Source: CAYUYM01 sp964449305
GTDB taxonomy: Bacteria > Bacteroidota > Ignavibacteria > SZUA-365 > CAYQST01
Direction: 5' to 3'
DNA: 5,947 nt
Assembly: GCA_964449305.1 (NCBI GenBank)
Contig: CAYUYM010000202.1
Coordinates: 1 to 5,947, forward strand
A program made the position numbers and the translations under genes. The notes under the pieces are model-generated. The model saw only the letters and a program-made list of their open reading frames with translations, did no database searches and was not told the origin of the DNA. The stretch's first letter is position 1. Each line of letters opens with the position of its first letter. Positions 1 through 5,871 of the stretch are shown piece by piece.

Positions 1-1684
1 GCTTGGTGGGGTTGCTGTCGAGATCCACCATGTTGCCCGCCTCCCGCGCCGCCTGCGTGCCGCTGTTCATCGCGATGCCCACATCGGCCTGGGCAAGCGC
101 GGGGGCGTCGTTCGTGCCGTCGCCGATCATTCCCACCAGATGCCCGGCCTCCTGCTCACGGCGGATGCAGGCGAGCTTGTCCTCCGGTGCGGCCTCGGCG
201 ATGAAGGTGTCGACCCCCGCCTCGGCGGCGATGGCGGCGGCGGTCATGGCATTGTCGCCCGTCACCATCACCGTGCGGATGCCCATGGCGCGGAGCTCGG
301 CGAAGCGCTCACGGATGCCGCCCTTCACCACATCGCGCAGCTCCACGACGCCGAGGACGCGGGCGTTCTCCACCACCACAAGCGGTGTGGCCCCCCCGCG
401 GGCGGCCTCCTCCGCCGCCCAGGTGATCTCCGCGGGCATGCTGTTCCCCAGGGCCGCCATGTGGGCGGCGATGGCCGAGAGGGCCCCCTTGCGAATCGAA
501 CGGCGGCCAGCCGTCGTGCTGATGTCGATGCCACTCATGCGCGTGTGAGCGGTGAAGGGAACGAACACCGCATCAAGATCGCCGACATTCATCGGGCGAA
601 GGCCGAATCGGTTCTTCGCCAGGACCACGATGGAGCGTCCCTCGGGCGTCTCATCAGCGAGTGACGCGAGCTGTGCGGCCGAGGCGAGTTCCATCTCCTC
701 CACACCCTCGGCGCAGATGAAGCGTGCCGCCTGCCGGTTCCCCATCGTGATGGTGCCGGTCTTGTCAAGCAGAAGCACGTCGATGTCACCCGCGGTCTCC
801 GCCGCCCGCCCGCTCGTGGCGATGACGTTGCGCCGCACGAGCCGGTCCATGCCGCTGATGCCGATGGCGCTCAACAGGCCACCGATGGTCGTCGGGATGA
901 GGCACACGAGCAGCGCCACGAGCACCGTGACGCGCACCGGGCCGCCTCCCTGGAGGAGGCCCATGACGGGGGGCAGCGTGGTGACGACGAGAAGGAAGAT
1001 GATGGTCAGGGCCGAGAGCAGGATGGTGAGCGCGATCTCGTTGGGTGTCTTGCGTCGTTCGGCGCCCTCCACGAGTGCGATGATGCGATCGATGAAGGTG
1101 TTGCCGGGATCCGCGGTGATGCGGATGATGATGCGGTCGCTCAGCACGCACGTCCCACCAGTGACGGCACTCCGATCGTCGCCGGATTCGCGGATGACGG
1201 GGGCGGACTCTCCGGTGATGGCGGATTCGTCGACGGTGGCGATGCCCTCGATCACGACGCCGTCGGCGGGGACCACATCCCCGCGCTCGCACACCACCAC
1301 ATCACCACAACGCAGCGTGGTGGAGGCGACGCAGCTTTCCCGGCCGCCCTGCAGCAGGCGTGCCGTCGTGTCGGTCCTGGCCCGTCGCAGCGCATCGGCC
1401 TGCGCCCGCCCGCGGCCCTCGGCCACGGCCTCGGCGATGTTGGAGAAGAAGACGGTGGCCCACAGCCAGAAGCTGATGTGCCAGCCGAAGGCCGATCCCT
1501 GCCCGGCGATCGCCTCGCCCGCGGTGGTGAGCGTGCTGCCCAGGGCGCCCACCGCGACGATGAACATCACCGGATTGCGCACCAGCAGGCGCGGGTGGAA
1601 CTTCATGAATGCATCGCGCACGGCGCGCCGGACGATGGCGCCATCTATGGCGATGCGGGAGTGGATGGGGGGGGTGTCGCGCAT
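1..1684 (-). CDS. kdpB: KdpB, P-type K+-transporting ATPase subunit (C-terminus beyond window)
   Basis: KdpB hydrolyses ATP to drive K+ import in the inner-membrane KdpFABC complex. I translated it by hand from the ATG at 1684-1682; 561 codons are present against about 680 for the family, so roughly 120 C-terminal residues (the last membrane helices) are missing. Seen: two N-terminal hydrophobic segments (about 38-58 and 66-84); the A-domain TGES at 157-160; TM3 at about 217-237; TM4 with IPTT at 263-266, holding the helix-breaking Pro264; the phosphorylation motif DKTGT with Asp307; N-domain FTAHTRMSG from Phe377 and the RKG Lys399; TGDN at 475-478; and GDGTNDAP at 521-528. The sequence ends in LDSNPTK, typical of KdpB just before TM5. 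It starts 5 nt after the kdpA stop with no strong Shine-Dalgarno, so translation is probably coupled. Compared with E. coli KdpB as I remember it, there is a 4-residue insertion just before RKG. All catalytic motifs seen are intact. Identification is very secure. Confidence 0.97.
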   Translation of the reverse strand, partial: MRDTPPIHSRIAIDGAIVRRAVRDAFMKFHPRLLVRNPVMFIVAVGALGSTLTTAGEAIAGQGSAFGWHISFWLWATVFFSNIAEAVAEGRGRAQADALRRARTDTTARLLQGGRESCVASTTLRCGDVVVCERGDVVPADGVVIEGIATVDESAITGESAPVIRESGDDRSAVTGGTCVLSDRIIIRITADPGNTFIDRIIALVEGAERRKTPNEIALTILLSALTIIFLLVVTTLPPVMGLLQGGGPVRVTVLVALLVCLIPTTIGGLLSAIGISGMDRLVRRNVIATSGRAAETAGDIDVLLLDKTGTITMGNRQAARFICAEGVEEMELASAAQLASLADETPEGRSIVVLAKNRFGLRPMNVGDLDAVFVPFTAHTRMSGIDISTTAGRRSIRKGALSAIAAHMAALGNSMPAEITWAAEEAARGGATPLVVVENARVLGVVELRDVVKGGIRERFAELRAMGIRTVMVTGDNAMTAAAIAAEAGVDTFIAEAAPEDKLACIRREQEAGHLVGMIGDGTNDAPALAQADVGIAMNSGTQAAREAGNMVDLDSNPTK

Positions 1685-1689
1685 GGTGG

Positions 1690-3384
1690 TCACATGGTGG
1701 TGCCCGCCCCGATCATGGTCTGCTCCAGGATGGGGCCGAGCGAAAGGAAGGGGAGAAAGGTGAGCGCGCCGACGATGAGGATCACCGCGATGAGGAGGAC
1801 GGCGAACGTGGGCGTGTCAGTGCGAAATGTTCCGGAGGATGCAGGAGTGATCCTCTTCCCCGCCATGGATCCGGCGAGGGCGAGTGCCGGGATGATCACA
1901 CCGAAGCGCCCGGCGAGCATCTGCACGCCGGTGGCGAGGAGGGCGAACACAGCACCCGCATCGTAGCCGGCAAAGGCGCTGCCGTTGTTCTGCGATGCAG
2001 AGGTCATGGCGTAGAGCAGACGGCTCACGTCGTGGGGCGTCGCCGCGCCGCCGCCCGGCACTGTCCACCCGCCCGCCGCGGCGATGGCCGCGCCGATGAG
2101 GATGCAGGCGTTCGGCAGGAGCACCGCCAGAATCGCAAGGCGGATGTCGTGCGACTCGATCTTCTTCCCGAGCCATTCCGGCGTGCGCCCCACCATGAGA
2201 CCGGCGATGAACACGGCGAGGATGACGAACATCACCATGCCGTACGTTCCCGCCCCCACACCGCCGAACACGATCTCCCCCAGCATCATCGCCAGCATGG
2301 CCGACATGCCCGCAAGCGGCGAGGAGCTGTCGTGCATCGCATTCACCGAGCCGTTCGATGCTGAGGTGGTCGCGACCGTCCATACGGCCCCCGCTCCGGG
2401 CCCGATGCGCTGCTCCCGGCCCTCCATCATGCTGCCCAGTCCCGCCGATGGATTCGGTTGCAGATCGGCCCACAGGGCGGTGCCGAGCAGCGCCAGGAAG
2501 AGCAGCATCATGCAGCTCCACAGCGTCCATCCCTGACGCGTCGATCCCACCATCCGTCCGAAGGTGTGCGTGAGCGCGGAGGCGATGAGCAGGATCGCCA
2601 GAAGCTCAAGCATGTTTGCGGTCGGTGTCGGGTTCTCGAAGGGGTGGGCGCTGTTGCCGTTGAAGTACCCTCCACCATTGCTTCCGAGCTGCTTGATGGC
2701 CACCTGCGAGGCGACAGGGCCCAGAGGGACGATCTGCTCCCGCCCTTCGAGCGTGGTGACGGTCACCGGCCCGGAGAGCGTCTGCGGCACGCCCAGCACG
2801 GCAAGCGCCATGGCAAGCAGCAGCGACAAGGGAAGCAGGATGTAGACGACCGACCGGATGATATCGGACCAGACATTGCCGATCGACGATGCGCCTCTGG
2901 CACGAAAGCCGCGGATGAGCGCGATCAGGACGCTCATCCCCGTGGCGGCGCTCAGGAAATTCTGCACGGTCAGGCCCGCCATCTGGGACAGAAGGGAGAG
3001 CGTCGTCTCGCCCGCGTAGGCCTGCCAGTTCGTGTTCGTCATGAAGCTGATCGCGATGTTGCCCGCAAGCAGCGGATCCACCGGGCCCACACCGCCGGGA
3101 TTGCCGGGCAGCAGGTGCTGAAGGCAGAGGAGGCTGAACAGGAGCACCGCACCCAGCGCATTGAACACCAGAAGATTGCGTGCGTACGATTTCCAGTCCA
3201 TGCCCTGCGACGGATCAACCCGCACTGCGCGCAGCAGCAGACGCTCCAGCCAGCCAAGGACGGGGTGCAGCACCGATCGCTCACCGTCATAGACGCGGGC
3301 CATGTGGGCGCCGAGCGGCGGTGACAGGACCAGCAGCGCACCGAGAAACACAAGGGTCTCCGGGATCACGGTGTCGGCACTCAT
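1690..3384 (-). CDS. kdpA: KdpA, K+-binding/translocating subunit
   Basis: KdpA is the ion-selective subunit of KdpFABC and belongs to the superfamily of K+ transporters that resemble four fused channel units. The product has 564 residues, close to the E. coli length (557). Seen: hydrophobic helices throughout and four pore-loop motifs in order, namely TNTNWQ at 116-121, GSNGGGYFN at 234-242, TSASNGSVNAMHD at 340-352 and SASQNNGSAFAG at 462-473. Gln121 matches E. coli Gln116, a residue known to affect K+ affinity, so high-affinity uptake is inferred. Other family signatures are MAGLTVQNFLSAA (135-147), HPFENPT (247-253), FIAGLMVGRTPEWLGKKI (392-409) and GRFGVIIP (492-499). The ATG at 3384-3382 lies 1 nt after the kdpF stop. 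GGAG (complement of 3395-3398), inside the end of kdpF, sits 10 nt upstream and supports this start. The gene is followed after 5 nt by kdpB. No disruption or missing segment is visible. Confidence 0.98.
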   Translation of the reverse strand: MSADTVIPETLVFLGALLVLSPPLGAHMARVYDGERSVLHPVLGWLERLLLRAVRVDPSQGMDWKSYARNLLVFNALGAVLLFSLLCLQHLLPGNPGGVGPVDPLLAGNIAISFMTNTNWQAYAGETTLSLLSQMAGLTVQNFLSAATGMSVLIALIRGFRARGASSIGNVWSDIIRSVVYILLPLSLLLAMALAVLGVPQTLSGPVTVTTLEGREQIVPLGPVASQVAIKQLGSNGGGYFNGNSAHPFENPTPTANMLELLAILLIASALTHTFGRMVGSTRQGWTLWSCMMLLFLALLGTALWADLQPNPSAGLGSMMEGREQRIGPGAGAVWTVATTSASNGSVNAMHDSSSPLAGMSAMLAMMLGEIVFGGVGAGTYGMVMFVILAVFIAGLMVGRTPEWLGKKIESHDIRLAILAVLLPNACILIGAAIAAAGGWTVPGGGAATPHDVSRLLYAMTSASQNNGSAFAGYDAGAVFALLATGVQMLAGRFGVIIPALALAGSMAGKRITPASSGTFRTDTPTFAVLLIAVILIVGALTFLPFLSLGPILEQTMIGAGTTM

Positions 3385-3385
3385 G

Positions 3386-3463
3386 TCAGAACCGCTCCGG
3401 ATGGACGAGGGTGAAGGACAGGTAGATCAGGATGATGGCGGCGATGATGGTGAAGACAAGCAT
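3386..3463 (-). CDS. kdpF: KdpF, small membrane subunit of the Kdp pump
   Basis: This is a 25-residue peptide that standard gene callers often miss. It translates as MLVFTIIAAIILIYL followed by SFTLVHPERF: one hydrophobic helix (residues 2-19) and a short polar tail ending in HPERF, much like the RPERF or PEKF ends common in KdpF. KdpF is known to sit beside KdpA and stabilise the KdpFABC complex in the membrane. Its stop is separated from the kdpA ATG by a single base (TGA-C-ATG), the classic kdpFA junction. The upstream sequence has only a weak purine stretch (GAGTGG, about 7 nt before the ATG). An alternative is that this is a chance leader peptide, but the helix, the tail motif and the exact position together make KdpF much more likely. 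Confidence 0.9.
   Translation of the reverse strand: MLVFTIIAAIILIYLSFTLVHPERF
3395..3398 (-). promoter_or_regulatory. Ribosome binding site of kdpA
   Basis: GGAG on the minus strand lies within the last codons of kdpF, 10 nt before the kdpA ATG. It supports the chosen kdpA start and makes translational coupling between kdpF and kdpA likely. Confidence 0.55.
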
Positions 3464-3589
3464 GGGACCACTCAATTGTTCTGCACAAATCTCGGAACGG
3501 ATCCCACACAAGGAAATGAAGAGGACATCAGGATTGCGGGAAGAGTGTCAGGAATTCATCAAGATTTGAAGAGGTTGGACGCAGGCGTG

Positions 3590-3701
3590 TCCCTCCGTCG
3601 TCATGCCCGCGGAGGCGGGCATCCATGTACGTCCTTCGGAGCCATGGCATGGATTCCCGCGCCTGCACTGAGCCTGTCGAGGTGCGGGAACGACGGAGGG
3701 A
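3590..3701. repeat. Palindromic repeat element, full copy, cloverleaf-like
   Basis: This 112-bp element has several nested inverted repeats. The outer arms are a perfect 12-bp pair: TCCCTCCGTCGT at 3590-3601 and its complement at 3690-3701. Inside are a hairpin with an 8-bp stem, ATGCCCGC/GCGGGCAT, and a GGAG loop (3603-3622); a 7-bp pair ATCCATG/CATGGAT (3621-3627 with 3648-3654); and a 7-bp pair TTCCCGC/GCGGGAA (3654-3660 with 3684-3690) enclosing CTGAGCCTGTCGAGG. The GTCATGCCCGC...GCGGGCATCC hairpin resembles the short dispersed intergenic palindromes (GTCATTCCCGC type) seen in many bacterial genomes. Mobility is inferred; there is no transposase here. Confidence 0.8.
3591..3660 (+). repeat. 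70-bp direct repeat, copy 1
   Basis: This is the left part of the palindromic element. It matches 3777-3846 at 64 of 70 positions by my base-by-base count. Its hairpin at 3603-3622 is perfectly paired, which suggests this is the better preserved copy. Confidence 0.9.
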
Positions 3702-3719
3702 CTCTCTCCTTCCGCGTCC

Positions 3720-3755
3720 AACTCTTCAACTTTTGAACACTTGAACTCTTCAACT
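3720..3755 (+). repeat. 12-bp direct repeat AACTCTTCAACT, two copies
   Basis: AACTCTTCAACT occurs at 3720-3731 and again at 3744-3755, 24 bp apart start to start. The spacer is the AT-rich TTTGAACACTTG. The first copy overlaps the right outer arm of the palindromic element, and a near-complement (TTGAAGAGGTT) lies in the left outer arm at 3566-3576. The motif thus occurs three times around the element and may mark its ends or insertion points. Confidence 0.7.
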
Positions 3756-3776
3756 CCGGCACCCCTCGGTACGTGC

Positions 3777-3846
3777 CCCTCCGTCGTCATGCCCACGGAG
3801 GCGGGTATCCATGTACGTCCTTCGGAGCCAAGGCATGGGTTCTTGC
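3777..3846 (+). repeat. 70-bp direct repeat, copy 2 (half element, decayed hairpin)
   Basis: This segment repeats 3591-3660 exactly 186 bp further on, with six substitutions. Two fall in the hairpin (3789-3808), turning one base pair into a G-T wobble and another into an A-C mismatch. The right half of the palindrome (the GCGGGAACGACGGAGGG arm) is absent, because similarity stops after 3846. It is therefore a truncated or partly duplicated copy that lies immediately upstream of the DUF4153 promoter candidate. Confidence 0.88.
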
Positions 3847-3861
3847 TGACGGGGAACCCCC

Positions 3862-3890
3862 TTGGTCATGAAGGGCGTCGTGGGTAGATT
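3862..3890 (+). promoter_or_regulatory. Candidate sigma70-type promoter of the DUF4153 gene
   Basis: TTGGTC (3862-3867) and TAGATT (3885-3890) are separated by exactly 17 nt and lie 31 nt before the ATG at 3922. The -10 box is preceded by GGG, giving GGGTAGATT, which nearly matches the promoter candidate upstream of the next gene. The -35 box falls on a TTG that could otherwise be read as a start codon. Assignment is from consensus matching only. Confidence 0.45.
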
Positions 3891-3907
3891 GTCGGCACAC
3901 TTCCCTC

Positions 3908-3912
3908 AGAGG
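3908..3912 (+). promoter_or_regulatory. Ribosome binding site fixing the DUF4153 start
   Basis: AGAGG lies 9 nt before the ATG at 3922. The in-frame upstream candidates (TTG 3862 and ATG 3868) have no comparable site and overlap the promoter candidate, so 3922 is the preferred start. Confidence 0.65.
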
Positions 3913-3921
3913 TCAAGCATC

Positions 3922-5733
3922 ATGAAACTCCCATCGTTCGATCAGATCGTCACGGAAGCAGGCATCGCATTGCGACGCTTTCCCGCGGTCATGGCCTGCG
4001 CCCTGATCGCCACCATGACTGCACTCATCCTCATCGAGAAGGGGGAGGAGACAGCCTTCCCACTTCTGTATCCTGTGTTGTGGACGGCCATCCTTGGCAT
4101 GCCGATGCTCGTCGCGCTGGCATTGACCTCGGAACGCCACGCGTTGTCCATGCGGCACAGCATGCTGCTGCACGCCCCGGGCATCCTCCTCCTCATCGTG
4201 TACGCGATGTCGCTGCCGGGCAACCTTCCGCTGGCACCGGAGATGCATCATGTCCGCCTGTTCATGCTGGTGATCGCCGCGGGGCTGCTTGTCCCCGTCC
4301 TGCCCTGGCTGAGGGACCGCGGCTCCGAGGGCTTCTGGAGCTTCGGGAGGGCGCTGGTCCTTCGCCTGCTTCAGACGGGGCTGTTCACCGGCGTGCTGTT
4401 CGCGGGACTGGCGATCGCGCTCGCCGCGCTCGACAACCTCTTCGGTGTGTCGGTGCCCGCGAAACGTTATGGAGAGCTCGGCGTGCTGCTAGCGGGCATG
4501 TTCGCACCCTGGTTCATGCTTGCCGGGATGCCTCGGGATTTTTCCTCCCTGGAGCACGAAGCCGTCCTGTCCAAGGGAATCCGCATTTTCACGCAATACA
4601 TCCTTCTGCCCATCGCCGTGATCTACCTCGTGATCCTGTATGCCTACATGGGGCGGGTGATCATCGCCTGGGAGTGGCCGAACGGCTGGGTGACGGGGTT
4701 GGTGATCGGCTTTCTTGTGGTGTCCCACACCGTGCGCCTGCTGCTTCACCCTCTACGCAACCAGGGGGGGAATGCGTGGTTGATGCGCATGATGACGTGG
4801 CAGCATGTGCTGACCGCACCGCTCGTGGTGCTCATGACCCTGGCCTTGCTCTATCGGATCGATCACTACGGCATCACGGAGGGACGGTACCTTGCGTTCG
4901 CGCTTGGTGCCTGGTCCATGGCCATGCTCATCCACGGCCTTTGGAGGCGGGATGCCCGTGCGCAGACCGTGCCACTCGCTCTCTGCATCGCGATCTTCGC
5001 CGTGAGCTACGGGCCGTGGAGCGCCTTCTCCATCTCCGAACGCAGTCAGGTGGCGCGCCTGGAATTCCTGCTCCAGCAGAACGGCATGTTGGCGGGAGGG
5101 CGCGTGCAGAAGGCGTCTGGTGCATCCACGGAGGCAGTGCGCGAGATCAGTTCCATCCTGTGGTACCTGCAGGCAACACACGGATACACCGGCATCCAGG
5201 CGTGGTTCGACAGCGCATTGACGGAGGACAGGAACGGACTCGCACAGGCGCTGCCTCCGGAAACCGTCGCCACGATGCTCGGCGTCGAATACACCACCGC
5301 ATGGATGCGTGCAGGCGGCGACAACACGCGCTTCGAGCGCGCGCGCGATGCCGCCCTCACCGTGTCCGGATGGGAGCGACTGTCGGCTCCACTGACCTTC
5401 TCCCGCCATGAGCGACAGAGGGTGGTGGAGTGCGGCGGACTCACGATGTCCGCGAGCGACGACCTCACCGCGCTCACACTGCGATTGACAACCCCCGATG
5501 GAGCCGTCGACACGATCATGGTGGACATGGGACGCATGGTGACGATGGTGGCGGAGCGCTGGTCGGGCCGTGACGTCACCGCCATCCCACCGGACAGTCT
5601 GTGTGCGGATGCGCACGGGCGGTGGTGTGACGTGCGCATCTTCGCGCCTTCCATCGGTGTGAAGCGTGAGGAGGGACGGGTGACGCCCGAATGGTACACG
5701 ATTGCTGCGCTCGTCCGCACCACACAGCCCTGA
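3922..5733 (+). CDS. DUF4153-family multi-pass membrane protein
   Basis: A 603-residue protein; its reaction is not known and I do not assign one. The N-terminal two thirds are strongly hydrophobic, with about 11 likely membrane segments (near 21-38, 46-69, 84-98, 111-129, 145-170, 186-203, 223-245, 255-273, 293-311, 322-340 and 349-366). Residues from about 370 to 603 are mostly soluble. Features recalled from DUF4153 proteins are ALDNLFGV (169-176), FTQYILLP...ILYAYMG (223-244), WPNGWVT (252-258), the DHYGITEGRYL segment (314-324) and YGPWSAFSISERSQVARL (363-380), followed by LLQQNGML. The C-terminal region has WYLQATHGYTGIQAWF, also typical of the family's tail. An upstream in-frame TTG at 3862 would add 20 residues but has no ribosome site. 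The gene is divergent from kdp and probably monocistronic, since the next gene has its own promoter candidate. Family assignment is by memory of motifs; a role in envelope physiology would be a guess. Confidence 0.88.
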   Translation: MKLPSFDQIVTEAGIALRRFPAVMACALIATMTALILIEKGEETAFPLLYPVLWTAILGMPMLVALALTSERHALSMRHSMLLHAPGILLLIVYAMSLPGNLPLAPEMHHVRLFMLVIAAGLLVPVLPWLRDRGSEGFWSFGRALVLRLLQTGLFTGVLFAGLAIALAALDNLFGVSVPAKRYGELGVLLAGMFAPWFMLAGMPRDFSSLEHEAVLSKGIRIFTQYILLPIAVIYLVILYAYMGRVIIAWEWPNGWVTGLVIGFLVVSHTVRLLLHPLRNQGGNAWLMRMMTWQHVLTAPLVVLMTLALLYRIDHYGITEGRYLAFALGAWSMAMLIHGLWRRDARAQTVPLALCIAIFAVSYGPWSAFSISERSQVARLEFLLQQNGMLAGGRVQKASGASTEAVREISSILWYLQATHGYTGIQAWFDSALTEDRNGLAQALPPETVATMLGVEYTTAWMRAGGDNTRFERARDAALTVSGWERLSAPLTFSRHERQRVVECGGLTMSASDDLTALTLRLTTPDGAVDTIMVDMGRMVTMVAERWSGRDVTAIPPDSLCADAHGRWCDVRIFAPSIGVKREEGRVTPEWYTIAALVRTTQP

Positions 5734-5804
5734 CACATCGCGTCATCACAATCCATGCAGCGAGCGGACATCAGACGATCGCCACGGTCCCCCTTCCCGG
5801 TTGC

Positions 5805-5833
5805 GTGAACTTTCGTCATATTCCGGGTAGAAT
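5805..5833 (+). promoter_or_regulatory. Candidate promoter of the secreted-protein gene
   Basis: TAGAAT (5828-5833) is a good -10 match and is preceded by GGG, as in the candidate upstream of the DUF4153 gene. At 17 nt upstream the -35 position holds GTGAAC (5805-5810), a weak match. GAACTTT could alternatively suggest an extracytoplasmic-function sigma site, but no fitting -10 follows. The start codon lies 38 nt downstream. The rest of the 5734-5871 gap shows no clear terminator hairpin. Confidence 0.38.
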
Positions 5834-5871
5834 CGTGCGATCCGCATCATTTCCATCCTCATGGAGCCATC

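Larger units (their letters stand above)
3566..3729. repeat. Outer inverted arms enclosing the palindromic element
   Basis: The sequence at 3566-3582 (17 nt, TTGAAGAGGTTGGACGC) is nearly the reverse complement of 3714-3729 (16 nt); the only difference is one extra G in the left arm. These arms bracket the 112-bp palindrome with 7 nt on the left and 12 nt on the right, so the symmetrical unit extends to about 164 bp. The unit could be a small non-autonomous mobile element (MITE-like), or two repeat families inserted one inside the other. I did not find a clear target-site duplication. Confidence 0.65.
3464..3921. other. Divergent intergenic region between kdpF and the DUF4153 gene
   Basis: No protein gene is supported in this 458-bp stretch. 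From left to right it holds about 100 bp upstream of kdpF, where the kdp promoter should lie; a nested palindromic repeat (3566-3729); a 12-bp direct repeat (3720-3755); a second partial repeat copy (3777-3846); and a promoter plus ribosome binding site for the rightward gene. In the kdp upstream part (3464-3565) I found no convincing -35/-10 pair on the minus strand and no recognisable KdpE operator. How kdp is switched on cannot be read from the sequence. Confidence 0.75.

Noticed and set aside
552..1763. 403-aa open frame on the plus strand
   Set aside because: It lies antisense to kdpB, whose motifs are unmistakable. The product is rich in Arg, Ser, Met and Thr with no domain, as expected of a shadow frame in high-GC DNA.
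2458..3324. 288-aa open frame on the plus strand over kdpA
   Set aside because: It is antisense to kdpA and its composition is charged and repetitive (His, Arg, Gln), with no recognisable domain.
3546..3551. CTGACA on the minus strand as a -35 box for kdp
   Set aside because: No acceptable -10 sequence lies 16 to 18 nt downstream; the positions read ATGTCC or similar.
3548..3796. 82-codon minus-strand open frame in the intergenic region
   Set aside because: It is a translation of the repeat DNA (the MPASAGMTTEGH string arises from the palindrome in one frame). Such repeat-derived frames are a known annotation artefact.
3591..3846. CRISPR array
   Set aside because: There are only two repeat units, they are 70 bp long with internal palindromes, and the 116-bp spacer is itself largely the other half of the palindrome.
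3862..3921. Upstream extension of the DUF4153 protein from TTG 3862 or ATG 3868
   Set aside because: No ribosome site precedes either codon, both fall in the promoter candidate, and ATG 3922 has AGAGG at good spacing.
4080..5411. 443-aa open frame on the plus strand, and 327-aa and 257-aa frames on the minus strand at 4753-5736 and 5046-5819
   Set aside because: All overlap the DUF4153 gene in other frames and have low-complexity composition rich in Arg, His and Ala. The DUF4153 frame has membrane helices, family motifs and a ribosome site.
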